Source: Carallia brachiata (lineage: Eukaryota; Streptophyta; Magnoliopsida; Malpighiales; Rhizophoraceae). Taken from it: a DNA stretch of 64,000 nt. Within the stretch, counting starts at the first letter, position 1. Each line of letters opens with the position of its first letter. This document shows positions 38,263 to 50,847 of the stretch, one piece after another. Made by a program: the position numbers and the translations under genes. Location: assembly GCA_021464245.1 (NCBI GenBank), contig JADCRB010000068.1, positions 9,694,200-9,758,199 on the forward strand, given 5' to 3'. The notes below the pieces were generated by a model, which ran no database searches, was not told the DNA's origin, and worked only from the letters and a program-made list of their open reading frames with translations.

Positions 38263-40581
38263 CAGCTAAAAATCAACATGTTATGTATTAATGTGTTCAT
38301 ATTACCAATAACAAGTAGCACAGAATTAACATGTTGCTATCTTTTTTTTTTTTTTCCAAACATTTTCTACTTAATTTTTTTCTCCTTCATATTTGATATT
38401 AAGTTAACTCCTTTAAAAAGGAATCCAATTAGAAGATCTCTTTACTACAACAATAAAAAAAAAATTATAGCTTTTAGACTTGATCACCATTATTCTTTGC
38501 ATCTGTCTCTCGCAACCAGCTGATGAACTATCAGCATACTAGATTTCTAAATAGCGGACGTATGATACACTTAATAAATTTTTATTTCTCACACTGCAAA
38601 ATAAATTATACATGACCAATTTATAATTATATATGTTCCTCTTAAAAATTTAACACGATCTCTTTCAAATGTCGAGAACTATTTAAATTAAATATGAATG
38701 TAATGCACGCAATACAACTACAATACCACTTTATTTGCCAAAAAATCAAATTATACTGTATTTAAATAAAAATGCATTGCGAGTTTTAAAAAATATACTT
38801 CATTATTAAAGAAGTATTACATTTACTAAAGATATAGTAAACTTTTCTAGCTACAGTACTTGTGGTCGGCTTACACCGATATCTTACACGACCAACATTA
38901 ATATTTTAAACGTTCTTATTTTCGAATTATATGGTGAAATCTTGCTTTTCTCGTACTTTTTTTTTGGGTCATCATGTCTTTCTCTAGTGCTATGTCATAG
39001 TCATCTTGATCCGGTGAGTATCATTATGCTGTAAAAGTCGAAAATGTAACGACTCATGCTCATGTGAACTAGAACATTTTTGTTGCTTTCACCTTCAAAT
39101 TTTACTGTTTTATATTTGTGTAAAGAATTGTCAAACAATCATCCCATATTAAGAGCATATTCAAATTCAATCCTAACGAAAAACATATAATATTTAGGGC
39201 AAGTTTGAAATCCAATGTCCATTTTTATCCCTCTCCTTATAAATTTGAAAACATGTTGATAATTAAAATTTTATTTTGTTCATATATGGTAGCAAATGCA
39301 TGTCATCAGAGCATGGTAACAAAAAGTGTTTTTTGATATTTAAGGCTATAATATTAAAATTTGAACTCGTTCCTATAATTTTAAAAATGTTAAAGACAAT
39401 CTTTAGTATTACTTGATCAAAATACGATTTATTGTTATATTGTTATAGTATACATGATGTTGCATCAATAACAGTGAGATCGTATTCGCTTTTATAAAAC
39501 TATTTTCTTAATGAACACCACTAAGTGGTTATAACTTTAAAAAAATTTTGTAATTGTTATATATAATATAACAGAAGAAATTATACGATGTGTTTAAAAA
39601 ACTATTTAATGTGTAATTAATTATTAAAATTATATTAAATTTAAATAATTAATTATATATTATATAATTTTTTATATCATATAGTATAATGTATTTTTAA
39701 TTTTTTATCACGTTATATAATTTTTTTAACATCATGTGTAAGATAAACAGTCATTTATTTTATTTTTTTTCTTTCTTGGTTGTCGAGGAATGGGCCTTGC
39801 TTGTGAAAACCGTACTTTTTTACTGGTAAAATAGATTTGTCTTGGCTGACTGGGGCACACCGTGCTTGAGGTAGATGAGTTTCTAATTAAAGTCATGACT
39901 CTTGTATTGGCCAGCAAGACCTATCCGAGGAAAAAGGACTATCGACATTAATCTTGAAAAAAGACAGCCGAAGATGACCGATTCCTCCCCCGCGGCGCAC
40001 CCCTACCCCAAAAAAAAAAGCCGAAATATCTCCTTTCTCCTTTTTTTTTTTTTTTCCTTTTGTATTATAAGATTTTTTTTTCTTTAAAACTAATAATCCA
40101 ACAATTTAAAGATAAAAATTATAAGGGAGCTTTCAAAAAAAAAAAGATAATAAAAGAAAAATATGAATTTTAAATCTCATATCTCTTTGTGAGAGACTAC
40201 TATTTATAATTACTTCAACTATTTTTTTTTTTTTTTTTCTTTAGAGTTGTAAAGAGACCTAAATGTCGAGAAAATATTAAAAAACAAGAATTTAAAACTC
40301 GAATAGGACATCTCCATCACTTGCATTAGAAGCACGGAATACCACTACGTTCCAAAATTTGATTAGATGTACTGATGTAATTTTGGGTTGAACATATTAC
40401 TGGGTCAGCTTTTGCTAGTTCAGCTTGGCCCGAGTCCAACCTTCGCTGGACTCCGTTGCTCCATTCCAAGCCCAACAGCACTCACCGATTTAGAAGATCA
40501 AAGAATTTTTTTTTTTTTTACAAAAAAGAAACAAACGTCCGAGACCCACAAAAAAAAAAAAAAAAAACAAAAGTTGATGAT
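38263..40581. other. Intergenic, AT-rich
   Basis: 3' flank of the PLA1 gene, then AT-rich DNA with several homopolymers. No gene or element could be delimited. Confidence 0.4.
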
Positions 40582-42323
40582 TAAATTAAGGTATAAAGGT
40601 CAAATTGACCTAAATTTTTTGGTGGTTTGTTAAATTTTATTTATAATATTTTTTGTGTGAAAATTGGTCCACTATGTTATGTCCGTTGTAATAATTTTAC
40701 TCAACTGTCACGTTAGTTGTTAAGTTAACTGACGTGGCAATTAACAGAGTGTCACGTCAGTCAATTTCTCTCTCACTAGCTGTCATGTCATCAAATAATG
40801 ATGACATGATATAAAAATCAATTTTACCCAAAACATATGATAGTTTGTTGATTTTTATTCATAACGTTTCTTTTTTGTGAAAATAGTACAAAACGTTTTT
40901 TTCTTTGCACAATTATACTCAACAGTCAATTTTTTCATTAATTACACTGGTGTGCAAACTGACGACGCATCACCTTAGTAAAGTTGTACCCAATCAGCTG
41001 TCACATCATCTCAAGTTGATAATGTGGCAATTGCCACGTCATCCTAAAGTAATGACTTGACTTTTTTTTATTTTTTTAAAATCTAAAAAGAGATTTTTAA
41101 AATATGTTGATATCTAATTAAAAATGAACTCAATTTAATTTTTTAATAAAAAATTCAATTTGATGAAAAGTTAAAAAAGGAACCCAATATGAAATCAATT
41201 TTACTTAATAAAATCGAAATTTTTCGAATCGAAAACTCTTCTAAAATTAATTTTATCTAATAAAATCAAAAATTTTCAAATTCAAAATCCTTCAAACAAC
41301 AACCATTTTTATTTTAAACTTTTCATTAATCTAAATAATTTTTTTTGTTAGAAAATTAAATTAGATTCATTTTTAATTAAATATCAACATATTTTGAAAT
41401 TTTTTTTTAGATTTTTTAAAAAAAAAACCATCATTTTGACGGCGCACCACGTCAACAAAGTTGTGCCCAATCAGCTGCCAAGTTATTTAAAGTTGGCGAT
41501 GTGGTTTTTTTTTTTCAAAAATCTAAAAAAAGAATTTCAAAATATATTGATATTTAATTAAAAATGAACCTAATTTAATTTTCTAACAAAAAAAAATATT
41601 CAGATTAATGAAAAGTTTAGAATAAAAATGGTTGCTGCTTGAAGGGTTTTGAATTTGAACGATTTTGATTTTATTAGATAAAATTAACTTTAGAAGAGTT
41701 TTCGATTTGCAGAGTTTCGATTTTATTAAGTAAAATTGATTTTAAATTGGGTTTCTTTTTTAACTTTTCATCAAACTGAATTTTTTTTATTAAAAAATTA
41801 AATTGAGTTTATTATTAATTAAATATCAACATATTTTAAAAATCTCCTTTTAAATTTTTGAAAAATAAAAAAAATCACTTCATCAACTTGAAATGATGTG
41901 ACAGCTGATTGGGTACAACTTTATTAACGTGATGCGCCGTTAGTTGCCACGTCAGCGTAATTAATGGAAAAATTGACTATTAAGTATAATTGTGCGATAG
42001 AAAAAATATTTTATACTAGTTTTCACAAAAAAAAAACGTTATAGATAAAAATCAACAAACTGTCATAGATTTTGAGTAAAATTAACTTTTATACCACGTA
42101 ATCATTATTTGATAACGTGACAATTAATGGGAGAGAAATTGATTGATATGACATTCCGTTAATTATCACGTCAGCCAACTTAACAATTAAAATAACTGTT
42201 GGGTAAAATTATTATAACGGAGATAACGTAGTAGACCAGTTTTCACACAAAAAAAAAGTTATAAGTAAAAATCAACAAACTGACAAAGATTTTAAATAAA
42301 TTTAACCTTTATGCCCTAAATTA
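40582..42323. mobile_element. Long foldback element, arms of about 0.85 kb
   Basis: The left arm (about 40582-41440) and the right arm (about 41505-42323) are inverted copies along their whole length. Outer ends are TAAGGTATAAAGGT and ACCTTTATGCCCTA. Matching internal blocks include GTTTGTTGATTTTTAT, CACGTCAG-type stretches, TTGTACCCAATCAGCTGTCACATCAT (left at about 40985, inverse at about 41905) and AATTAAATATCAACATATTTT. The spacer (about 41441-41504) is itself a diverged copy of the AAAGTTGTGCCCAATCAGCTG block. No protein is encoded. It is a MITE or foldback transposon derivative; a transcript across it would form a hairpin of several hundred base pairs. Confidence 0.8.
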
Positions 42324-44040
42324 ATGAGAGATAAGATTTATACATTTGACCAATTATCAGCTATGCATACTGAAGCGCTAGTAGTTTTGTTGGGGCTTTA
42401 GTTACTAGCAAGCTTTGCTATTCCATGCAGTTCAATTGAGACTAATTCCAGGACCATACAGACGTCTCAAGAGAAGTGCTCGTGGGACATTTCACCTTTA
42501 CTTTCGGACATCAAACGACAATTGTTTTTTGCTATTGATGTTTCTATTACCTATGTACCTATATGTGTTAAAAGGACAGCAAATTGAATTGCTAAACAGA
42601 TTAGGTTGAGTTCTTGTCTTCAAGACTGGTTAGCAACTCGCTAGATACTCTTATTTGCTTGTTAACTTTTGATTTGCCCCAATAATATTATCATCTACCT
42701 TTCTTTTATCAAAAAAAAGTCTTAATTGCTCTAGTCGTAGATATTATAAAAGAACAAAATATCAGTATATTTAGTAAAATATATAATTAATTAAACGATA
42801 TTTAATAATTTAGTTTTTTAATTTAACAAAAGTTTTGTAATATAATAATATAGATTATCATATATCTATTATATAATAAGTATTTATGATAAAATAAACA
42901 GAAAAAATTATTTGATAGAAAAAACTACTTGTAACCCTTTTAGTGCAGCTAAATAATTGCACTCCTAAAAAAATTCGTGGTTGAAGCCACCCACTCAAAA
43001 ACAGAAATTATAGCATGCAAACTCCTATAGTCCCCAACGGCTCGAATTTAAGCTCGTACCATAATTAATACCATTAAAAAAAACACGTTAGTGCACTTTT
43101 TTTTAAACTTATTTTTTGTCAGTTCTTGCTTAACCCTTTGAAGATAAGCGTAAATAATATTTTGTAAGTTTTTCGCATGAGCACCATTAGAAGAAAGGGC
43201 GCAACTGTATGCGATTTTTTTTTTCTCATTTTCTTTTACGAATCCGTGTGAGTTCAATTTAAAACGCACCCGATTGAACATGGTCACATAATTTTACATC
43301 TTATGACATTTTCTTTAACATTTTACAATTAAATTAATCATTTTAGTTCATTTTATATTAAATGACCAATTATAATAAAATGAGATTACTTATTAATAAA
43401 TAATTAAGTAATTTAGTAATTTTATTTATGCAATAAATAGTTCTATGCAACTAAATAACTATTAATCAAGATTAATTACTCTTTTATTAAAGGATTTAAA
43501 TGTATTTAAGATCAAAAGTTTAAAAAATGAAAACAAAATCACTTAAAATTTAAAAAACTCAAAACTCTCTAGGCAATGTTCCAACAAGTTATATTATAAA
43601 AACGAAACTTATTTATTATGTGTGACTTTTCATGTATTTTTATGATTATTTTACGAATCTAGTCATGCAATCAGCTGTTACTAAAATTGTAAGCAATATT
43701 GCCCCCATTTCTCGTGGTGGGGTGCTTGGAATTTTCATTTTTCATAATTAGAATCACCAATAATTCATAAGAAATAACAAAGAATCCTTATCCTCTAGAA
43801 AAAATAAATAAAACAATGGTGGACCAAAAAAGAACAATGGCTAAAAACAAAGGTGGGTACATTGCCTTTATTTTTTTTAAAATTTTTTTTGTCGTAGTAA
43901 GCCAGGAATAAAAAAAATAAAAAAAATCTTTAAATAATTAAAGAAAGCAAAAGAGAATTTCTCAACTGACCACAGCCCAAGGATCACTCGCATCAGTCAT
44001 TACATCCTACGGTCAAGACAAGAAAAACCACATTTCATTT
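42324..44040. other. Intergenic, AT-rich
   Basis: Nothing beyond short frames and homopolymers was recognised. The last 300 bases approach the promoter of the RGG gene. Confidence 0.4.
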
Positions 44041-44376
44041 ACGTAAACCTGCCCGTACCTGAACATTTACACTAGGGCTTTTAAGATTAGGTTTGAGCCG
44101 CTCTCTGCTTTCTCCGTCTGCCGCATTGGGTAGGGTTTTCGATGCCTTTGTCTCTCACTCTCTATCTCAGTCTTTTCTTTCTCGCTGATTTTCCCGACGT
44201 TTTCTCTCACTTTCTCGCCTGCCAAACACACCTTTAACTCCAAAATTTTCGTCAAATTAGCTCTTTTTTTTTCTTAGATCGATTGATTATTCATGGCTTT
44301 AGACAGGCTCTAAGCTTAAAACTAAGTTAAGAAAGGGTTTTTTTTTCCTGTGTATTTATTGAAAAATCGAAGGAAA

Positions 44377-47300
44377 ATGGCGACCATGAACTCTTTCGAT
44401 CTCCTTGGCGGCGACGATAATGAGGACCCTTCTGTCTTCATCGCCGCGGCGGCGGCGGCGGCGGCCCAGCAGAAGGTGGAGAAGCCGAAGAAGGCGCCGA
44501 CTGCTCCTGCTCAGCCCCAAGCTCAGCCGGATAAGCCGGCTAAGCTCCCCTCTAAGCCTCCTCCTCCGGCTCAAGCGGGTGAGATTCATTTCTGAATTTA
44601 AAGATGCTTGTTTGTTCATTATTGTGTTTTTTTTTCTTTAGTTTTTATTATTAGTGACTTGAATTTTCATTGGAAAGCTGTGTTTTTTCAATTAAATTGG
44701 ACTTAGTTCTGTTGTTTTTCCCTGTTTGGCAGCTGAGAAGGAGGGAAAATGAAGGGGAAAATTCAGAATTTGTAGTGGTCACTTTTTTTCCCATTTTCAT
44801 GGTGTTTTATGAAATGTAACGGATTGTTCTTGCTATTTATATCATTTCGATGTACACTTAGCAATTGCTTAGCACTTCTTTAATGAAAGCTGTATGATTA
44901 TGGCCAGTGTTTTATAATCTTATATTACCTTGTCAATAAATCAATGATTATGGTGCGATCAAGTTGCTGCACTGAAGTACATACTATAGATTAAGAAATA
45001 AAATGTTAGGGTAAATCTGGAAATACCGTGGAAGTTTTGGAATTTTTGTGGAAGTGGACCTGAAATTTTGGTTGGATATTATTGCCCTTGAGTGTTTGTT
45101 AGTGATGTTTAATCATCTTTTGTTAAAACAGCTTTAGTTGGCTTTGAATGGCTGGATTAGTTTGCTACTATGATATGACATGATTATTGGAGTTGCTTGA
45201 TGTTTATCTCACTTTTTTCCCCTTGTGATCTGATTGTCTGCCTGAGTAGTGAGGGAAGCGAAGACTGAAGGTGGACGGGGAGAAGGTGGCCGTGGAGGGG
45301 GTCGTGGCGGTGGACGCGGTTATGGACGTGGAGGGGGTCGTGGTGGTGGATTTAAGAGGGATTCAGATGACAACGAGGGCACTTTTGTGAGCAGCAATGG
45401 CTACAAACCATCTGAAGATGGAGACTCTGGCAGGCAAACTGAGAGGCGCAGCTATGGTGCCCCCCGTGGTGGATTCCGTGGTGGTCGTCGTGGTAGTTTT
45501 AACAATGGAGAAGCTGGAGAAGGTGAACGCCCTAGGAGGATGTATGAACGACGTAGCGGTACTGGTCGCGGGTTAGTATTTTGTAGTTAAAATATAGATT
45601 ATAGTCATACCTATGACCTGTATCTTCTTATTAGCACATATGATGACATATAAAATCAATTATGAAAACTTCTGCATTCTGACAGGAACGAATCTAAACG
45701 TGATGGGGCTGGCCGTGGGAATTGGGGAACTCCTGCTGATGAAATTGCTCCGTGAGTATCTGTATTTTCAACCCCATGAAGTGGTTTTGGATATCAAGAT
45801 TGCTACCTGTATTTATTCTAAAGTCATGTTGTTACTTAAATGTTGCAAAATCAAGGGAGACTGAGGAACCTGTAGTTGAAAATGAGAAGACTGCAATTGC
45901 TGAGAAGCCTTCAGGAGAGGAGGAAACTGCAGATGCCAATAAGGAAAATCCTGCAACTGAGCCAGAAGAAAAGGAGCCAGAGGACAAGGTTAATGGAGTT
46001 AAACCAATTTATTAGTTCATTTCCTGTTTTTTTAAGACTTGGACCAGAAAAAGCTGAAACAATACAAGAAAATGGGTTTTTTTTTGGTTTTCTAGTGTCC
46101 ATAGTATTGAGCAGAAGATGACTTATGCTGGATTTGCTAAGAATTTGTTTGGAAAAAGTAGAGATTGGCCAAGGTTAACTTGAAGCTCTTATATTTGATT
46201 TCTTTTGACTGAGATCATAATATGATAATCCCATCGACTATTCGCAACTTGTATTATGTTTGTGATTGTTTGCCTTCCTGGGTGCTTAAGCATGTAAATA
46301 AGACTGCATTCTAGGTTGTTGTGGCCATATATCGCGTGCTTTAGCATTATTATGATGACCTCTTCTATCAGAGGCAGGAGGATTTGTTTATATTCGGAGC
46401 TGGGTTCCTTCTGATTATATGTGTATTATTGGAGCTTTATTTATTGTTATATTATTTTGAATCTATATTTAAATGTCTAAAATGTCCATCTAAGGTTAGT
46501 ATACAATTTTTGATTATCTTCTGAACAATCTTTACTAAAAATATTGTACTTCTTATCTTTGATGTTAAAGCATCATTTTATGCCATGCTAATATGTCTGA
46601 TTTATCCCTGTTTTGTTGCATTAACAGGAGATGACCCTAGAAGAGTATGAGAAGGTTCGTGAAGAGAAGAGGAAAGCTTTACTTGCTCTGAAGCCAGAGG
46701 AGAGGAAGGTTAACGTTGACAAAGCTTTTGAATCCATGCAGCAGCTCTCAAATAAGAAGGAAAATGATGAAATATTTATCAAACTGGTAAGCAGCGTGAA
46801 TTTAGTACTTTATTTATTTGGTTGTACTTTATTTCTTTGGTAAAGCCTGACCAGGTAGTTGAGTTAAAGCATTATTTACTTTCAGGGTTCTGAAAAGGAC
46901 AGACGAAAGGATGCTGTGGACAAAGAAGATAGAGCCAAAAAGGTGTTCGCTTTTCTTGTATAATAAACTTATACCAACGATTTCTTTCAGATGATATTCC
47001 TATGATTTATGCTGTAGTTGAATTTTTTTTTTTACTATTCTTGAGAATAAGGTGTTGAAATATCTTGTTGGCATCTAGCAGAGCAGAGTATATTTAGAAA
47101 ATATTTTTGGGATGGTTATTGCTGCCAATAGTTCAAGTATTAACCCTAGGGGAATTTTCTCCATATTACGCCTGATGCTATGGATCATATATCATTTGTG
47201 GGGAGCACAATCTCTTACGATTTAATTTCTTGGAACTTGCTTTGGGATTCTTGCTGTTACTGGTTGACAAATGTTCTGGGGAATTGGATTTCATGTGTAT

Positions 47301-47768
47301 TTGTTCTTAGCTATTGATTTCATTTTTTGGACTTGTGGAAAACTTGGATCTTTTTCCCTCACTATCTTGTGGTAAAAATTTCATAAATATGTGCTGCTAT
47401 AGCATATTCATTTGGATGTGTCCTGCAAATTTTTACTTGAAATGTCCTACAATTTTGTTCTCTTGCCCTAATAGTCATGAAAACTTTGATGTAGATATTC
47501 AGTGTTGTGGAATACCATATTGTTCAATCCCAATCCTTGCCTGTCATATGACTCGGTATCAACCTAATTTGATGTTGTGCGAATGCAGTCTGTCAGCATA
47601 AATGAGTTCCTGAAGCCTGCTGATGGGGAGAGCTACCATAGCTCCGGTGGTCGTGGCCGAGGCCGTGGCCGTGGATCAAGAGGTGGATGGGGAAGAGGCA
47701 TTGCACGTGATGCAGCAGCCCCTTCAATCGAGGATCCGGGGCAGTTCCCCTCATTGGGTGGCAAGTGA
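44377..47768 (+). CDS. RGGA: RGG-box mRNA-binding protein (SERBP1/HABP4 family), 7 exons
   Basis: Exons 44377-44578, 45250-45571, 45686-45751, 45856-45988, 46628-46786, 46886-46942 and 47589-47768 splice at GT-AG sites with agreeing phases into 372 residues plus TGA (Arabidopsis RGGA is about 355). The start MATMNSFDLLGGDD is the conserved N-terminus; an ATG at 44350 only extends into the leader. Order of parts: the Stm1-like N-terminus, an Ala run, a Pro/Lys linker, an RGG box (GGRGGGRGYGRGGGRGGG), the RPRRMYERRSGTGRG motif, an acidic Glu-rich section, the HABP4_PAI-RBP1 core (MTLEEYEKVREEKRKALLALKPEERKV), a Lys-rich helix, and a C-terminal RGG tail ending DPGQFPSLGGK. Family members bind mRNA and ribosomes in the cytoplasm or perinuclear area; RGGA affects salt and drought responses. 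Fully intact. A CT-rich leader precedes it. Confidence 0.93.
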
Positions 47769-50700
47769 GGTGTTTGTGCATCTATTGTAGTCGCATTGGT
47801 TTTCCCTAGCTTCGGAAACCTTTGTGATCTATCCACAACCTTTTGGGTCAAACCTCCATCAACAGGCCAAGAATTTCCATAAAAACCATGTTTTAAATTC
47901 CTGTCTTTTGGGTGTAAATTTTAGATATTCCTTTATGCCTGTGATTCCTTGAATTTCAATATGCATGCATACCATCTTCGTTTATCTGTTCAAGTTAGAG
48001 AACATAACAAGCGTCAATGTCATGTCTCGAACTGCGTAGTGGCGTCAGTTTTGGTTTTCTTATTAGGTCAAGAACATTTTGTACTTCTAGTTTAATTTTC
48101 TTTCGGTTTCTGATCGATGCTTGATAAGGAATGCACCAGTTTTGTTGTTGCTTCATTGGGTCTGCTTCGGCATGCTTGAGTGCTAAGTTTTGGTGTTCCT
48201 CGCCTGAATTTAATTTGCTGTTTTAAAAAAAAATCCCTTTTCCCTATCCTATCAAGGTAGTGATGTGACCCATGTGTATGGGGCATGAATGAATGGTATT
48301 AACAGGGTAATGCTTCCCGTCTCTCTCTTTGCTTTCTACTGGCCTAACTATTTACAGGCTTTGAGGAAGGCTTGAGAAGGGTAGGCGCGCAGCTTTGCCA
48401 GAAGTGACCGGAGGAGGGGAGTCGAGGAAGGCCGATGCCTATACGACATGAGCTGGAAAGCTTTCGTAGAAGCCTTGCCTCTTGCTTTATAGGCATTGTT
48501 ACAAATTCTCGCAAAACGTTACATAAGCTAATAAACAGTAATAGCTCCCTTCAGTCAAATTCATAATCTTTTTAATTGATTCGAGACGCTGCGGTGCTGC
48601 TCCTTAGAATCCAGAGTGAGAGAATGGTTTTCAGAGACTGGGGAAGGCGAAACGGGTGGATTATGGGGCGAAGGTTGGTCCTTTGGGATTTGGGTATGGA
48701 CGAGCCTCGACTGAGCAAGCAGTGCTAATAGAAGGCAAAAAGTACATTTTTTTCATCGTTTCAGTAAGGAATCTCTTTTAGAGAAGTTCAACAAGAAGGA
48801 AGCAAGTTTTTAGCCAAAAAATTATGATTAAAACTCCTTTTTGGTGTCTTTGTTAAACAATAAGGCATTTTTTAATAAACTATTGGAAACTAAGTAGTGT
48901 TTCCTTTTACGAAACTGCATTATCGTCTTTCATGAAGGTAACTCCTGGCACTGCCATGGTCTTAACTTTTGTTTAAATGTTGAAGAAAACTCCTCAACCT
49001 TTTGATAAGTAAAGCTACCGTTAAATTTTATGTTAGGTTTCACCATGTGATAACATTTTTTGGTTCAGTTTGCTAATGTAATAATTTTAGGTCTTAATAC
49101 AATTAGGGTCTATTTGGATCAGCTGTTAAATATTACTATCTTTAATTGTTATTGCTGATTACTGTTACTGATTGCTGATTCTTAATACTAATTGCTGATA
49201 AAACTAATGAAATGTTTACTTAATTTTATACTTACTATTACTGTTAAATATTGAAATATATAATTTAGACATTTAATTTATATAAATATATCATATTAAA
49301 AAAATATTTTATAATTTTATATTCTTAGAATAATTTTTAAATAATATTGAGACTTTTTTCATTTAATTTTTAATTTTTTTTAAAAAATATTAATTATCAC
49401 TAGATGGTCAAAGTTATATTGTTCAAGATTTTTTTTATAAGTGTTAATATTAAAGAAAATTGAACTAAAAAAAATATTATTTAAGAATAATAAAAAAAAT
49501 ATTGTGTTTATACAAATATTAATAAAATAGATTAAAATATCTGAAAAGTTAAAAAAATAATAGAATAATATAAATATTCTTTAAGGGTAATTTAGTTCAT
49601 ATAAATTATTATTAACATTAAAAAGTAAAAAGTAAATTAAAAAATAATAAAAAATAATAAAAAGTAATTTTTACTTATTTTTTAATCAACTGCTGTTAGA
49701 GAGCCATATAAGAAAATAAGTAAACAGTAACAATAAAAAATTTATCTAATACTTATCATCTTATTTTTTGAAAATAAATTATAAATGTACCTCCTAAAAA
49801 ATTAACTCAAACACCGACAAATAGTCATATGGGTGGCTATTGAACATTATTATTCTGATGAAAAACATTTTAAAAAAAAGAAACTAGAGAGAAATGATAG
49901 AAAATAGGACCAAAGTCCGTTGAAATAGGAGTGCAAGTCGACCAATGTGGATGGATTTGAGTCCAAAAATTGAAAACATTAAATTGGCAACGGACTAATA
50001 AAAGCACAAAGGCCAATTATGTTGCTATAATTAGTTGCAATTTTGAGTGGTTGCATTTGACAATCAGTACAATTAGTACAAGATCGCGTTTAAGGCTGAA
50101 GAGCTGAGCTTCAATTGGAGCCAATTTATATAATTAAAAAAAAAGAAAAAAATGACAATTTTGAACCATTTGACTCTCAACTAATTAATTATATGGATTG
50201 ATGAGCCGTAAATAGATTTTTTTTTTTTTTATTCTCAGTTGAGCAATGGGGCTGAATTTTATGGCCATGGATACATCTATTTATTTATTTCTTTTTTTTT
50301 TTTTTTTTGGATAAAAGTTGTGTTCTATATTATACGGCTGCACAATGTGACCATAGGCAAGAAAAAAACTGTAATTTATATCCAACAAAATGCAAATGCA
50401 AGTACGTTGATAATTTATATAATTTTTTCTTAGAAAAGAATTTTTTTCCGAAGCTAAAAAATTTTATTTTTCATATATGAGATCTATATTTTTTTAATTT
50501 AAAATAATACCATTTAATTTTATATTTTAATTTTAATTTTTTATATTTTATAAATATAATTATATTAAATTAATGACTAATTTTACATTGTAGTAACGTG
50601 TGGTTACACTACGCGGCTGCCCAGTGTGGTTCTAAAACCAAACCTTTCTTCATCTTGTTTTTTTTTTCGGTGTTTCTTTCTTTATTCCCAGTGTTTCCAA

Positions 50701-50840
50701 TGGTAATGTTCATTAGTTCATTAGTTGTCAAGAGTATTTGCCATTAGAGAGAGAGAGAGAGAGAGTGGCTTTACAAGATCTCATGCTGAGAACTTCGACT
50801 TCGTACAAATGGAAATTACCCAATGAAACCCAAGGATTGT
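47769..50840. other. RGGA 3' UTR and AT-rich intergenic DNA
   Basis: The first 300 bases are probably 3' UTR. A 43-codon open frame (48435-48566, plus) starts MPIRHELESFRRSL and lies in a locally GC-richer patch (48300-48730); it has no known relative to me. The stretch 49080-49830 is AT-rich with repeated TGCTGATTACTG-type motifs and may be a decayed transposon. An (AG)n run at 50747-50764 precedes the PPR gene. Confidence 0.4.
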
Positions 50841-50847
50841 TTCCCCC

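Noticed and set aside
44356..44641. Arg-rich frames in other phases across the first RGGA exon
   Set aside because: They are off-frame readings of the Ala/Pro/Lys-coding exon; the RGGA frame has conserved motifs and splice phases.
49080..49830. Possible hAT-type MITE
   Set aside because: The left GGGTCTATTTGGATCAG and the right AACTCAAACACCGAC only weakly match as inverted ends, and no target duplication was found.
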